Positions 1 to 8,281 of a stretch of 64,000 nucleotides of DNA are shown piece by piece. The notes beneath the pieces were generated by a model that worked only from the letters and a program-made list of their open reading frames with translations, made no database searches and was not told the DNA's origin. Each line of letters starts with the position of its first letter. The stretch's first letter is position 1. This stretch comes from Terrimonas sp. Lineage in GTDB: Bacteria; Bacteroidota; Bacteroidia; Chitinophagales; Chitinophagaceae. Both the position numbers and the translations under genes were made by a program. The stretch is from the NCBI RefSeq assembly GCF_003075435.1, contig NZ_QCZJ01000020.1:1-64000 (forward strand). The letters run 5' to 3'.

Positions 1-192
1 CTAACTCTCTGACTACTTTTTGCTTAAAGCTAATACTATACCGGATCACCGTTTGGACATCTCTTGTCATGGTATTACAGATTTTTTTGTTCTTAAATCT
101 GTCTACTTATGCTAGGACAAGACACAGCGAGCTACCTGTAACATGAAACCTAAAGCCTCCATCAGTATAGCCAAATAAAATTGCTAAAAAAT

Positions 193-239
193 TTTGTTAT
201 AACTAATTGAATTAGTAGTTTGCAGCTAAATTAATTAGT
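193..239 (+). promoter_or_regulatory. Putative autoregulatory operator/promoter of the repressor gene
   Basis: A perfect 7-bp inverted repeat with a 1-nt centre, ACTAATT-G-AATTAGT, lies at 202-216. A third copy of the half-site, AATTAGT, lies at 233-239 directly against the ATG. A -33-like TTG (194-196) and a -7-like TAGTTTG (216-222) bracket the palindrome, so a protein bound there would block RNA polymerase. The downstream gene encodes an HTH/S24 repressor, so autoregulation is the natural inference. Seen: the palindrome and half-site. Inferred: promoter and operator function. The 1-192 stretch upstream shows no gene. Confidence 0.45.
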
Positions 240-995
240 ATGGCACAATCGCTTGCAGGTCAAAACCTCAAATATTTGCGCAAACTGCGCGGATGGACGC
301 AGGAAGAATTTGCAAACAAACTCGGCATCAAACGCTCGCTGGTAGGCGCATACGAAGAGGAACGCGCAGATCCGCGTATTGATGTATTGGAAAAACTATG
401 CGACATGTTCAAGCTTACGCTTGATGATTTGCTGCGCAGGGATCTGGCAGAAGTAAAAGGCAATTACCTTGCAAAACGCAGGCAGCAAAAATTAATGTCA
501 GAAAATAATCTCATTCATTTTGTGCCGGTAAAAGCGGCGGCAGGTTACCTGGCTGGTTATGCTGATGCAGAATTTATTGACGAACTGAATACATTTACAT
601 TACCCATGTTAGCCGGTGGCAATTACCGTGCTTTTGAAATTGTGGGCGATAGTATGCTGCCAACCCCCAGCGGCTCCATAATAGTTGGTGAAAAAATAGA
701 AAATCTTGACGATGCCAAAAGCAGCCAGGCATATATAGTGGTTTCAAGAAACGAGGGAATAGTATATAAAAGGCTGGAAAAAAACAACCGCAATAAAACA
801 AAAGTTACGCTGGTGAGTGATAATCCATCTTACCAGCCATACCAAATGAACAGTGAGGATATTCTGGAATTATGGATGGCACAGATGGTAGTGAGTAAAG
901 TTACCAGTCAGCAACGCTGGGATGTAAATCAACTGGCTTCACTGGTGAATAACCTGCAGGAGCAGGTAACAGTGCTGAAAAAGAAATATAATTAA
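240..995 (+). CDS. XRE-family repressor with LexA/CI-like S24 domain
   Basis: A 251-residue transcriptional repressor. Residues about 8-66 form an XRE helix-turn-helix (GWTQEEFANKLGIKRSLVGA region). Residues about 94-218 are a peptidase S24/LexA-like fold with the Ser-Lys dyad intact: Ser138 in GDSML and Lys177 in VYKRL. Ala101-Gly102 is a possible self-cleavage bond just before the S24 core, as in LexA and lambda CI. The last 20 residues form a short amphipathic coiled coil (LASLVNNLQEQV). Proteins of this architecture are common single-gene regulators in Bacteroidota and need not belong to a phage; no phage genes are nearby. The palindrome upstream suggests autorepression. The true inducer and regulon cannot be read from the sequence. 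Confidence 0.9.
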   Translation: MAQSLAGQNLKYLRKLRGWTQEEFANKLGIKRSLVGAYEEERADPRIDVLEKLCDMFKLTLDDLLRRDLAEVKGNYLAKRRQQKLMSENNLIHFVPVKAAAGYLAGYADAEFIDELNTFTLPMLAGGNYRAFEIVGDSMLPTPSGSIIVGEKIENLDDAKSSQAYIVVSRNEGIVYKRLEKNNRNKTKVTLVSDNPSYQPYQMNSEDILELWMAQMVVSKVTSQQRWDVNQLASLVNNLQEQVTVLKKKYN

Positions 996-1020
996 TAAGG
1001 GACGGGTTGGTAAATATCAG

Positions 1021-1053
1021 GCCTCATGGCGTAATGCTGTGAGGCTTTTTTTT
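1021..1053 (+). terminator. Rho-independent terminator after the repressor gene
   Basis: GCCTCATGGC (1021-1030) pairs with GCTGTGAGGC (1036-1045), including two G-U pairs, around a GTAAT loop. Eight T follow at 1046-1053. It is a classical intrinsic terminator placed 26 bp after the stop codon. Confidence 0.85.
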
Positions 1054-1055
1054 GC

Positions 1056-1136
1056 TTGAAGTTCGTGGCTTATAGTTTATCGTTTGTTTAAAGTTTGATT
1101 TAACCATAAACTTCAAACCACAAACCACAAACTCTT
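1056..1136. repeat. Word-repeat inverted repeat (member 1)
   Basis: Low-complexity DNA built from words such as GTGGCTTATAGTTTATCG on one arm and CATAAACTTCAAACCAC plus ACAAACCACAAAC on the other, so the two halves are imperfectly complementary. It ends a few bases before the stop codon of the minus-strand gene at 1143. It resembles the elements at 41949-42056 and 62364-62436, which also sit against stop codons of minus-strand genes. Confidence 0.5.
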
Positions 1137-1142
1137 AAAACC

Positions 1143-1784
1143 CTAAACAATATTATACTGTTCCAACCCGTATTGCTTCACAATATCCTCGGGCACACCT
1201 TTCCATACATTAGTAACATTACCTGCATAGCCAAGATCATTTATTCCCATTTCAGTAGTAAAAAATCCTGACGCGGTTAGGTCACGTATACGGTTAAAGA
1301 ATGCAACCCCCTGCTCCATGCCGGGCTTTACATGTTCAGGATATGCAATATCATTTACTATTTCGAGGCGTTGCGCTTCAGCAGCATCTTTAAATGTATT
1401 ACTATACCTGTTCAGACACTGCACATCAAGCCATCGTAAACCACCGCGCAGGGGCACTTGCAGGGAAGGCATATCTTTCGCCATAAACTCAATAAAATCC
1501 GGCACTTTGGCATCAGTAGCGCTGCCGGACTTATCATCCTTAGGAATAATAATATCTGTCAATATAGCGATGGTTGCCATTTCATGCTCCGTAAAAAATT
1601 TTTCAGACAGGAGTTTTTTATTACGCTCTATTTCAAATTTTTCACGCCCTGCTTCGGCATCCCCGGCTGCCGCAGTTTCAGCAGCGCCTGCGCTTTTTTT
1701 CTCTCCGGGCTTGCACGCATCAATAAATATGCTTGTAGCTACAGCTGTTAATCCAATCGCTTTTAATGAATCTCTTCTTTTCAT
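1143..1784 (-). CDS. Gluconate 2-dehydrogenase subunit 3 family protein
   Basis: A 213-residue exported protein of the gluconate 2-dehydrogenase subunit 3 family, the small partner of flavin-dependent GMC dehydrogenases. The N-terminus MKRRDSLKAIG carries a twin-arginine-like RR (R3, R4), then a hydrophobic stretch and a lipobox-like IDAC (C24), so Tat export with possible lipidation is likely. An Ala/Glu-rich linker (about 30-50) precedes the family core (LTDIIIPKDDKSGSATDAKVPDFI region). The gene starts 21 bp after the GMC oxidoreductase gene on the same strand. In this family the small subunit often carries the export signal for the signal-less flavoprotein; here the large subunit indeed lacks a signal. 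Substrate unknown. Confidence 0.85.
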   Translation of the reverse strand: MKRRDSLKAIGLTAVATSIFIDACKPGEKKSAGAAETAAAGDAEAGREKFEIERNKKLLSEKFFTEHEMATIAILTDIIIPKDDKSGSATDAKVPDFIEFMAKDMPSLQVPLRGGLRWLDVQCLNRYSNTFKDAAEAQRLEIVNDIAYPEHVKPGMEQGVAFFNRIRDLTASGFFTTEMGINDLGYAGNVTNVWKGVPEDIVKQYGLEQYNIV

Positions 1785-1805
1785 GATTAAATGGATTAGA
1801 TAAGA

Positions 1806-3542
1806 TTAAACATTTTGTTTCTTTCTTTGTTCGAGTATATACTCCGCAGTGCGCCATGAGAGGGCGAGTATCGTCCATGTAGCGTTTTTATCACCCTGCT
1901 GCACAAACGGAGCCGCGTCTACCACAAACAAATTTTTACAATCATGCGCCTGGCACCAGCGGTTTACGGCCGATTTTTTAGGATCATCTCCCATTCGTAT
2001 TGTTCCTACTTCATGTATAATACGTCCCGGCGCTTCAAGCCCGTAATTATCTTCAGGCCCATGTGGTGAAGAAGTAATGATTGCGCCCATTTCATGCAAC
2101 AGCGACTGGAAAGTTTCCTGCATGTGCTTAGCCTGTTTAATTTCTTCGTCAGCCCATTTGTAATGAAAACGCAACACAGGGATGCCATATTTATCAACCA
2201 CATTTGGATCTATTTCGCAATAGTTTTCTTTCTTAGCTATTGCGGTTCCGCGACCGGCCATGCCTACATTAGCACCGTAAAAACGACGGTAATCATCTTT
2301 TAAAGAAGCGCCAAAGCCTCCGGCTTTTTTTGTGCTGCCATCGCGGGCAGGCACTTTGGCATTATACCTGTGAATACCTCCGCCGAAACCGTAAGAAGGC
2401 ATACGCATACCGCCACCATACTCAATGTGATAACCTCGTGGAAAATCAAGTTTTTTATTATCCAGCCACCAGGGAGAATAAATATGAATACTGCCTGTAC
2501 CATCTTCGTTAAAACGCTTACGATCGAGCAACTGCGGAATAAAACCGCCCAGGCTTGAGCCAGTAGAATCGTGCAGGTATTTACCCACCACGCCGCTGCT
2601 GTTTGCCAAACCACCCGGATGCGCACTGGATTTTGAATTCAGCAATATACGGGCAGATTCACAGGCACTGGCACCAAGTATAACTGTTTTACAGCTTACC
2701 TGGTATTCCTGCATATCTTCCCTGTTTACGTAAGAAACACCTGTAGCAAGCCCGTTCTTATCTGTAATGATCTCCCTGACCATCGCGTTGGTAACCACGT
2801 CAAGATTACCGGATTTCATTGCAGGTATTACAAGGCATGATGAAGCAGAGAAATCTCCATATACTTTACAGCTTCTGCCGCATTGCCCGCAGTAAAAGCA
2901 CGGCTGGCGATCTTTATTACCATCCAGCAACTCGGTAATAACAGAGCCACGGCCGGTGATTACTTTTACACCTGCTTTTGCAGCCGATTTTCTTATAAAT
3001 AATTCAGGAAGCCTGGGTTTAGGCGGTTTCATAAAAATACCATCAGGCTCATTGGGCAGATTTTCTACGGTGCCATACAAACCAATCAGGCGATCTACCT
3101 TGTCATAATATGGTTTAATCTCATCATAAGTAAACGGCCAATCATCAGTCAACCCATCTTTACATTTAAAATCGTCGGGCCCCATACGGAGAGAAATCCT
3201 GCCCCAGTGATTGGTTTTCCCACCCAGCATTCTTGAACGGAACCAGTCGAACTGGGTGCCATCTTTACGGGTATAGGGCTCTCCGTCAATTTCCCAGCCG
3301 CCGTAGGCAGCGTCAAAATCACCGAAAGCGCGTACGGTTGATGCACCACGGCGCGGAGATTCCCAGGGCCACTTGAATTGATGTGAATCTTTCGCAGGAT
3401 CGAAAAACGGACCAGCTTCAAGCATTAATACTTTTATTCCTGCATTGGCAAGTACATAACCGGCCATTCCACCGCCGGCGCCTGAACCTATCACTACAAC
3501 ATCGTGAACGGTTGAGGACTTTTTGATTTGAAATTTACCCAT
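1806..3542 (-). CDS. GMC-family FAD-dependent oxidoreductase with Cys cluster
   Basis: A 578-residue GMC oxidoreductase, the catalytic flavoprotein paired with the adjacent subunit 3. The FAD-binding GSGAGG motif is at 19-24, the GMC C-terminal domain runs from about 440, and the likely active-site pair is His510 (RIIHEVGTIRMG) and Asn553 (KNATWT). Four cysteines at 215, 218, 221 and 225 (CFYCGQCGRSC) form a compact cluster that could bind an iron-sulfur centre, as known for bacterial FAD-dependent glucose dehydrogenases. I chose the ATG at 3542 because MGKFQIKK leads directly into the FAD motif; an in-frame ATG at 3587 would add 15 residues with no recognisable role. No signal peptide is present, which fits co-export with subunit 3. 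Substrate (sugar or polyol) is inferred only. Confidence 0.88.
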   Translation of the reverse strand: MGKFQIKKSSTVHDVVVIGSGAGGGMAGYVLANAGIKVLMLEAGPFFDPAKDSHQFKWPWESPRRGASTVRAFGDFDAAYGGWEIDGEPYTRKDGTQFDWFRSRMLGGKTNHWGRISLRMGPDDFKCKDGLTDDWPFTYDEIKPYYDKVDRLIGLYGTVENLPNEPDGIFMKPPKPRLPELFIRKSAAKAGVKVITGRGSVITELLDGNKDRQPCFYCGQCGRSCKVYGDFSASSCLVIPAMKSGNLDVVTNAMVREIITDKNGLATGVSYVNREDMQEYQVSCKTVILGASACESARILLNSKSSAHPGGLANSSGVVGKYLHDSTGSSLGGFIPQLLDRKRFNEDGTGSIHIYSPWWLDNKKLDFPRGYHIEYGGGMRMPSYGFGGGIHRYNAKVPARDGSTKKAGGFGASLKDDYRRFYGANVGMAGRGTAIAKKENYCEIDPNVVDKYGIPVLRFHYKWADEEIKQAKHMQETFQSLLHEMGAIITSSPHGPEDNYGLEAPGRIIHEVGTIRMGDDPKKSAVNRWCQAHDCKNLFVVDAAPFVQQGDKNATWTILALSWRTAEYILEQRKKQNV

Positions 3543-3651
3543 ATGTATTAGAAGTGGATTGTTGGCAATCGTTTTATGATAGAGCAAAATTCAAGTTAGG
3601 TATACTTAAAAAAAAAACAAAAAATGGCTTTATATCATAAATTTATTAGTT

Positions 3652-3669
3652 GGTTGCCATAATGCAACC
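3652..3669. promoter_or_regulatory. Small inverted repeat between divergent genes
   Basis: GGTTGC (3652-3657), six bases, then GCAACC (3664-3669) form a perfect 6-bp inverted repeat between the divergent GMC oxidoreductase and lipoprotein genes. It could be a regulator site or chance. No clear -7 box was found next to it. Confidence 0.25.
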
Positions 3670-3709
3670 TTCGAGTTATTTCAGTTGTCAATTCTAGTAA
3701 ATATCAATT

Positions 3710-4132
3710 ATGCGACGGATATTTACTTTAATTCTAACTCTAATGTTCCTGTGTGCTTGTAACAAGTTAGCAGTTGAGCCTGATATTAAGTCAGTAGTGA
3801 CGTCTGACACTGTTTTAGTTGACCTAACAATTTTATCGACTGTTACTCCATCTAATATTATTCAAGGACAAAATATCATATCAAATGTGCGGTGCTTTGG
3901 TTCCAATCTGTGTTATAACTTTGCTAAGTTCGAAGTATTAGAAACTAGTCCCAGACAATTTGAGATAAAAGCTAAATCGACTTATCCCACAGGAAGAGAC
4001 ATCGGTTGCTTTGATGCAATCTATTATAAAGACACCACATTTGAAATTAACACTCCAGCTAGTGGGCAATATGTATTAAAATTCCTGAACAACAATCAAA
4101 TATTCAAAACAGATATAGTTCAGGTGGACTAA
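3710..4132 (+). CDS. Hypothetical small lipoprotein
   Basis: A 140-residue protein with a lipoprotein signal peptide: a hydrophobic stretch after MRR and a lipobox-like LCAC with Cys17 as the modified residue. The mature part (KLAVEPDIKSVV onward) is beta-rich, with repeated Thr/Val/Ile strands and two cysteine pairs (CFGSNLC and a later GCF). I do not recognise a domain. It stands alone between an oxidoreductase operon and an intergenic repeat. It is visibly more A/T-rich than the neighbouring enzymes, which may indicate recent acquisition, though short orphan lipoproteins are common in Bacteroidota. Confidence 0.65.
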   Translation: MRRIFTLILTLMFLCACNKLAVEPDIKSVVTSDTVLVDLTILSTVTPSNIIQGQNIISNVRCFGSNLCYNFAKFEVLETSPRQFEIKAKSTYPTGRDIGCFDAIYYKDTTFEINTPASGQYVLKFLNNNQIFKTDIVQVD

Positions 4133-4182
4133 TTTGGGTTTGCTGTTTAACTCCCGGCATTTATTTTTTTAAGTTTTTACCA

Positions 4183-4288
4183 GTAACCGGGTTAGCCGCC
4201 TCTTTTTGTATGGTTTCGCCGAAGGCGAAATTGAAAAAATGCGAAGCATATTTTTTCAAAAGACAAAAAGCAGCGGCGTTCCGGTTAC
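4183..4288. repeat. 106-nt nested hairpin element
   Basis: The outer stem is a perfect 8 bp, GTAACCGG (4183-4190) with CCGGTTAC (4281-4288). After a small internal loop it continues with 13 of 15 pairs between 4195-4209 and 4263-4277. Inside are two hairpins side by side, each capped by GAA: TTTCGCC-GAA-GGCGAAA (4214-4230) and TTGAAAAAATGC-GAA with a slightly bulged return arm (4231-4259). The whole folds as a three-way branched structure. A smaller hairpin, CAGCC-CGCC-GGCTG, follows at 4290-4303. No gene lies in 4133-4561. The symmetry suggests a small non-autonomous mobile repeat or a structured RNA. Confidence 0.7.
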
Positions 4289-4561
4289 GCAGCCCGCCGG
4301 CTGTAGGGGCAAAAAAGGGTCGTAAAATTTAATTATGCCGAAACAGCTGCATGGCTTTTGAAAAATTTGATTCAAAACCCTTGCAGCAATTTAATAACCA
4401 AAGCATGAATATACAATGATCTTTATCAGAATATCACCAAAATGGAGTTAAACAGCAAGGCCCTAATTACAGCAGCCAACAAAAGTATTACAGCAAGCGG
4501 GGCAAACTCAAGCCCAATCTGCTGTAGTTCGCTACTGTACCGCATCCCGGCGGACAAATCA

Positions 4562-5941
4562 TCAATGTACAGGGTCCAGGTCTTTCTGCATCAGCTTACC
4601 CAATTTTTCCAGTTGTTTTGTAAAACTATCCATCATCCAATCTTCATGTTTTACAAGTTTAGCTGTGGCTGAAGCTTCTTCATATTGTTGCATTTCTTTT
4701 AAACCAAAATGAGCCTCTGCCTTATTAACAGCAATCCAGAATTTCTGGTCATCTATCATTTCCTGCTGCTCTTTGCTGATAGTTGCATTTGATATATTGA
4801 CCTTAGCTTCCATCTTCTCCATTTTTTCTGTATCTCTCCTGCAAATATCCAGTACTTCCCTGCGTATCCTGTTTGCCCAAACCAGGTCGGCCATTTTTTC
4901 ATTCTCATCTGTGGAAGGTGAAGTATCCGAACGAAGATGTAAAAGATACGCGAGGTTAATGCCATTATGCCTGTTGTGCAATAAATAATAACCACGCTGA
5001 AAAAAAAGAATGGCATTATCGAGATGTCCAGTACCCTGACCTTCTTCAAATAAATGTTTTTCAATAGAACCTGCCAGCGCTACGGTTTCAGGATCATTGG
5101 TTCTTGACAAATCAATTTTATCTAGTAAAGCCAATGCATTTTTTAGTGAGGCAACATAATCAGGCTGCCTTGCCTGGTAGGTTGTTAAGGCAAGCCTTTG
5201 TACCAGATAAGTATTGTTAGATGTTAGCTGGTGCGGGTCATTATTGGCATTGCATAAACCAAGAGCAGCTTCAAACAATGCTTTTGCGGCATCAAACTGT
5301 TTTTTCCGCAATGCTTCCTCCCCCTGCGATACCAGTATGGAAAGAGATTGATCCTGCGGCTTTCCGGAAGGAGCATCAGGGTCTGCTGCTGTTGTTAACA
5401 CATTACCTATCTGCCCAACCACTTCTTTTGCTTTAGATCTTAACGAAGGCGGAATAAGCTCACTGATAAATGTATATACAGGACTATCCGGTGTTGGGGA
5501 ATTCAGCACCGTATCAATTGTTTCACCAAGCAACTTCTGGAAACGCAATACTTCAAAATAATCTATACTATCGCCCAGGTGGGTATACCGGTTAATAACA
5601 ATATGATTAACATCAAAAGGATATCCCAGCAATTCCTCAGAAACTATTATGGTCGTTTTGGGTTTTAGGGCATGACGTATACCCAGTTCATAAAATGCAT
5701 TTACATTGGAAGTGGAAAGATCCGCTATTACAATATCTGCCGATAATAATTGCTGGTACATTTCCAGATCAACAGAGCCGGAGTGTTTAATTTCATCTGC
5801 CCGCACACAAATCATATTCCTGCTTTCAACCACAGGTTTAATGAGCGCCTGGTAAGATTTATCGAGGTTAAGTTTTCTTCCTGTTGCCAGGTCTGTTTTA
5901 ATACCAAAGCCCATTACTACGAAACAACGTTTTTGCGCCAT
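4562..5941 (-). CDS. TIR-like / TRAFs-binding-domain (DUF4071) protein with TPR-like helices
   Basis: A 459-residue cytoplasmic protein with no signal peptide or membrane segment. Residues 1-150 are a Rossmann-like domain related to nucleoside deoxyribosyltransferase/TIR folds: RCFVVMGFG at the start, then CVRADEIKHSGSVD (45-58), IVIADLSTSNVNAFYELG (70-87) with Asp74 and a catalytic-type Glu85, and TTIIVSE (96-102). Residues about 200-440 are helical with TPR-like repeats (GEEALRKKQFDAAKALFEAAL). This arrangement matches the DUF4071/MAP3K TRAFs-binding family, shared by bacteria and the N-terminal regulatory part of animal ASK kinases. Possible roles are NAD or nucleotide processing in stress or defence signalling; none is proven. 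It stands alone, without an obvious partner gene. Confidence 0.72.
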   Translation of the reverse strand: MAQKRCFVVMGFGIKTDLATGRKLNLDKSYQALIKPVVESRNMICVRADEIKHSGSVDLEMYQQLLSADIVIADLSTSNVNAFYELGIRHALKPKTTIIVSEELLGYPFDVNHIVINRYTHLGDSIDYFEVLRFQKLLGETIDTVLNSPTPDSPVYTFISELIPPSLRSKAKEVVGQIGNVLTTAADPDAPSGKPQDQSLSILVSQGEEALRKKQFDAAKALFEAALGLCNANNDPHQLTSNNTYLVQRLALTTYQARQPDYVASLKNALALLDKIDLSRTNDPETVALAGSIEKHLFEEGQGTGHLDNAILFFQRGYYLLHNRHNGINLAYLLHLRSDTSPSTDENEKMADLVWANRIRREVLDICRRDTEKMEKMEAKVNISNATISKEQQEMIDDQKFWIAVNKAEAHFGLKEMQQYEEASATAKLVKHEDWMMDSFTKQLEKLGKLMQKDLDPVH

Positions 5942-6148
5942 AAGGATATATTTTATAACTATAAATAAAACCTCAAAATAGCAAGGTGTTACCTAAGGTA
6001 ATGCAAACAGGTGGTGGTAGATGAGGGTACAATGCAGGGATTAAATGACATTGGTAATTAAATGCCAGGTACAACTATAGCAGTGCTTATATATTATAAA
6101 GTTAGCGATTTTGTAATTTACTGGGGAAACAGGTTATATTTATTCATT

Positions 6149-7057
6149 ATGAAGATTTGCTTTATAAACAGTGGAAATGCCTTTCTGCCGGAAATAGAGG
6201 CATATGTCTCCTTTTTTTCAGCATTTAAAAATGTAATTACAGAAGTAGTAACCAATCACACCTCAGCAACCGGTGCTGATGTTGAATGGTATTTTATGGG
6301 CACACAGCATAAAAGAAGTAAAACCATAACCATTCATGAATATGCATCTTCGTCTGTACCACCATTTGGCACTTTAAAAAACATGATAAAAAAGAGCATT
6401 AACTGCAAACCTGATTATCGCATATTTTTCAGTGAATATGTCGCTCAGCGATTTAACTTCAATGATAATATCCCTTTTGGATTCAGGGGACACGGAATAT
6501 TTGAAGAGCCCCAATACAATACAAACATTCCAAAGAAATATGATTTTATTTATGTTGGAACTATAGAGAAAAAAAGAAAGCCTGATAGTCTTTTCAGGTG
6601 CTTTACTACAGGAAGTATGAAGCATAAAACACTCCTGGTACTAAGTAAAGAATATGATAAAATTGCCACGCGGCTAAAAGATTATGGTAATATTATTTTT
6701 ATGGGACCGGTTGCTTACAGAAAAGTATATGAATATATACAGCAAAGCAGGTTTGCTATCAATTTTATGCCTGATATTTCACCATATAACAAGCAGGTTT
6801 CATCAAAGTTTATAGACTATATTGCATGTTGTGTACCTGTTATAAGCACCGACTATACGTGGGTAAGAGATTTTGAAGCAAAATATGGAGGAAGATATTT
6901 CTATCTTGATAAAAACCTGAACAATTTCACATGGGAAAATGTAAATAATTTCAGGTATTCGTTTCCTGAAATCCCGAATTTTTCGTGGAGCAACCAGATC
7001 ATTGATTCAGGTATAATAAGGTTTTTACAACAAAAATTTCCTGGTTCATTTATATAG
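6149..7057 (+). CDS. Glycosyltransferase (GT-B fold, family 1-like)
   Basis: A 302-residue protein resembling GT-B glycosyltransferases. The N-terminus MKICFINSGNAF is a typical first beta strand. The C-terminal half holds YDFIYVGTIEKKRKPD (the sugar-nucleotide domain entry), IIFMGPVAYRKVYEYIQQSRFAINFMP and SKFIDYIACCVPVISTDYTWVRDF, which corresponds to the donor-binding region although the usual EX7E motif is not clear. I chose the ATG at 6149 because MKICFIN is a standard start of such proteins; an upstream ATG at 6062 would add 29 residues with no counterpart. It converges with another glycosyltransferase gene. Donor and acceptor are unknown; a surface polysaccharide role is inferred. Confidence 0.7.
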   Translation: MKICFINSGNAFLPEIEAYVSFFSAFKNVITEVVTNHTSATGADVEWYFMGTQHKRSKTITIHEYASSSVPPFGTLKNMIKKSINCKPDYRIFFSEYVAQRFNFNDNIPFGFRGHGIFEEPQYNTNIPKKYDFIYVGTIEKKRKPDSLFRCFTTGSMKHKTLLVLSKEYDKIATRLKDYGNIIFMGPVAYRKVYEYIQQSRFAINFMPDISPYNKQVSSKFIDYIACCVPVISTDYTWVRDFEAKYGGRYFYLDKNLNNFTWENVNNFRYSFPEIPNFSWSNQIIDSGIIRFLQQKFPGSFI

Positions 7058-7123
7058 GCCGGGTAAAGCTTTGTTGAACAAATTGTTATCAACCCTGTAA
7101 TTATTGAAACTGATTTTCCGGAA

Positions 7124-8281
7124 TTATTTACGGCTGGCATCCAGCATAGCTGTATACAAATTCAGTTGGCCACTCCATATTTTTATATTGTCAAAATCAG
7201 AAGTTACAAATAATCTTCCATTTCTTCCATATATTTCGCGTAAATCCGGATTGTTAATCAGCTGCTCTATATTATTTACAAGAGCATCAACATTTCCTTT
7301 TTCAAACAATAAACCATTATACTCCATCTTTACAGCATCTTTGCAGCCAGGAATATCAGAAGCTACTACAGGGATTTCCATAGCGGCAGCTTCAAGCAGC
7401 ACATTAGGTAATCCTTCACGAAAAGAAGGAAGCACAAGCACATCTGCCATAGCATAAACAGGCACTATATCCGAAACCTCTCCCATAAAAACAACTTTGG
7501 GATCTTTATTCAATTGCTCCATAAAACCCACAGAAAACGGGTTTTCCGGAATAACCGGCCCTGCAATCAACAGCCTGATATTATCATATTTTTTTACAAG
7601 CTGGTTAAATGCATTAAATAAAATATCTATTCCTTTATCTTTTGTAAGCCTGCCGATAAAACAAATCACAAAAGGATTATCATTTAAGCTGTATTTATTT
7701 TTTAATACTTGCGACATATTGATAACAGGAACAGTTTTTGAGAACTTCTGAAGATCAATACCATTGTTGCTGCCTTTCCCGATAATCAGCCCTTTGTCAG
7801 GCTTTAATATATTTCTTTGCTCTGCATGTATTTTTAATGAGGGACTAACCACTATTACCTTCTTTGCTATGCCGCACGAAATCCGTTCTGTAATGGTCAT
7901 AATCGCTTTAAATAATCCTGATTTGCTATCTGATACCAACCCATGCAAGGTAAATATGCGATTGCTGTATCCTGCAAAATAGCAAGCAAGCATTATCAGA
8001 AATCCTGATTTAGGGTTACCAGCATTAATAATATCCGGCTTTTCTTTTTTTAAAATATTGATAATTTTAAACAGTTGGACCAGATCAGTAAAAGGGGTGA
8101 TTTTTTTTGTAAAAGATATTGGGATCAGTTTTGCATTTTCGCCTTTTGCCAGCATTTCTATTTCCTTTCCGGGGCCGCTGACAATTATCACTTCGAACCC
8201 GTGCGCTACAAGGTAACTTACCTGCCCTCTGAGAAAATGTGCACAAAAGGAACTGGATACCCCTAATAATATCTTTGGCAT
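7124..8281 (-). CDS. Glycosyltransferase family 4 protein
   Basis: A 385-residue GT-B fold glycosyltransferase. The N-terminal acceptor domain begins MPKILLGVSSSFCAHFLRGQ. The C-terminal donor domain starts near FVICFIGRLTKDKGID (204-219) and ends with the family EX7E signature: Glu289 and Glu297 in REGLPNVLLEAA, followed by IPVVASDIPGCKDAV. This is the classic retaining GT4 pattern seen in lipopolysaccharide, capsule and exopolysaccharide assembly. It acts at the cytoplasmic face of the inner membrane. It converges with the glycosyltransferase at 6149 and has a polytopic membrane protein on the other side, but no full polysaccharide cluster (no flippase, polymerase or chain-length genes) is visible. 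Sugar specificity cannot be assigned. Confidence 0.88.
   Translation of the reverse strand: MPKILLGVSSSFCAHFLRGQVSYLVAHGFEVIIVSGPGKEIEMLAKGENAKLIPISFTKKITPFTDLVQLFKIINILKKEKPDIINAGNPKSGFLIMLACYFAGYSNRIFTLHGLVSDSKSGLFKAIMTITERISCGIAKKVIVVSPSLKIHAEQRNILKPDKGLIIGKGSNNGIDLQKFSKTVPVINMSQVLKNKYSLNDNPFVICFIGRLTKDKGIDILFNAFNQLVKKYDNIRLLIAGPVIPENPFSVGFMEQLNKDPKVVFMGEVSDIVPVYAMADVLVLPSFREGLPNVLLEAAAMEIPVVASDIPGCKDAVKMEYNGLLFEKGNVDALVNNIEQLINNPDLREIYGRNGRLFVTSDFDNIKIWSGQLNLYTAMLDASRK

Noticed and set aside
240-995. Reading the XRE/S24 repressor as evidence for a prophage
   Set aside because: No integrase, structural, lysis or replication gene is nearby, and such repressors are common chromosomal genes in Bacteroidota.
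1318-1803. A 161-codon plus-strand frame opposite the subunit 3 gene
   Set aside because: Antisense to a family-assigned protein, no domain and no promoter.
3543-3587. N-terminal extension of the GMC oxidoreductase to an ATG at 3587
   Set aside because: The 15 extra residues have no signal-peptide character, and MGKF leads straight into the FAD motif.
4133-4561. A short plus-strand coding frame starting near 4442
   Set aside because: It runs mainly antisense through the end of the TIR-like gene, and has no conserved features.
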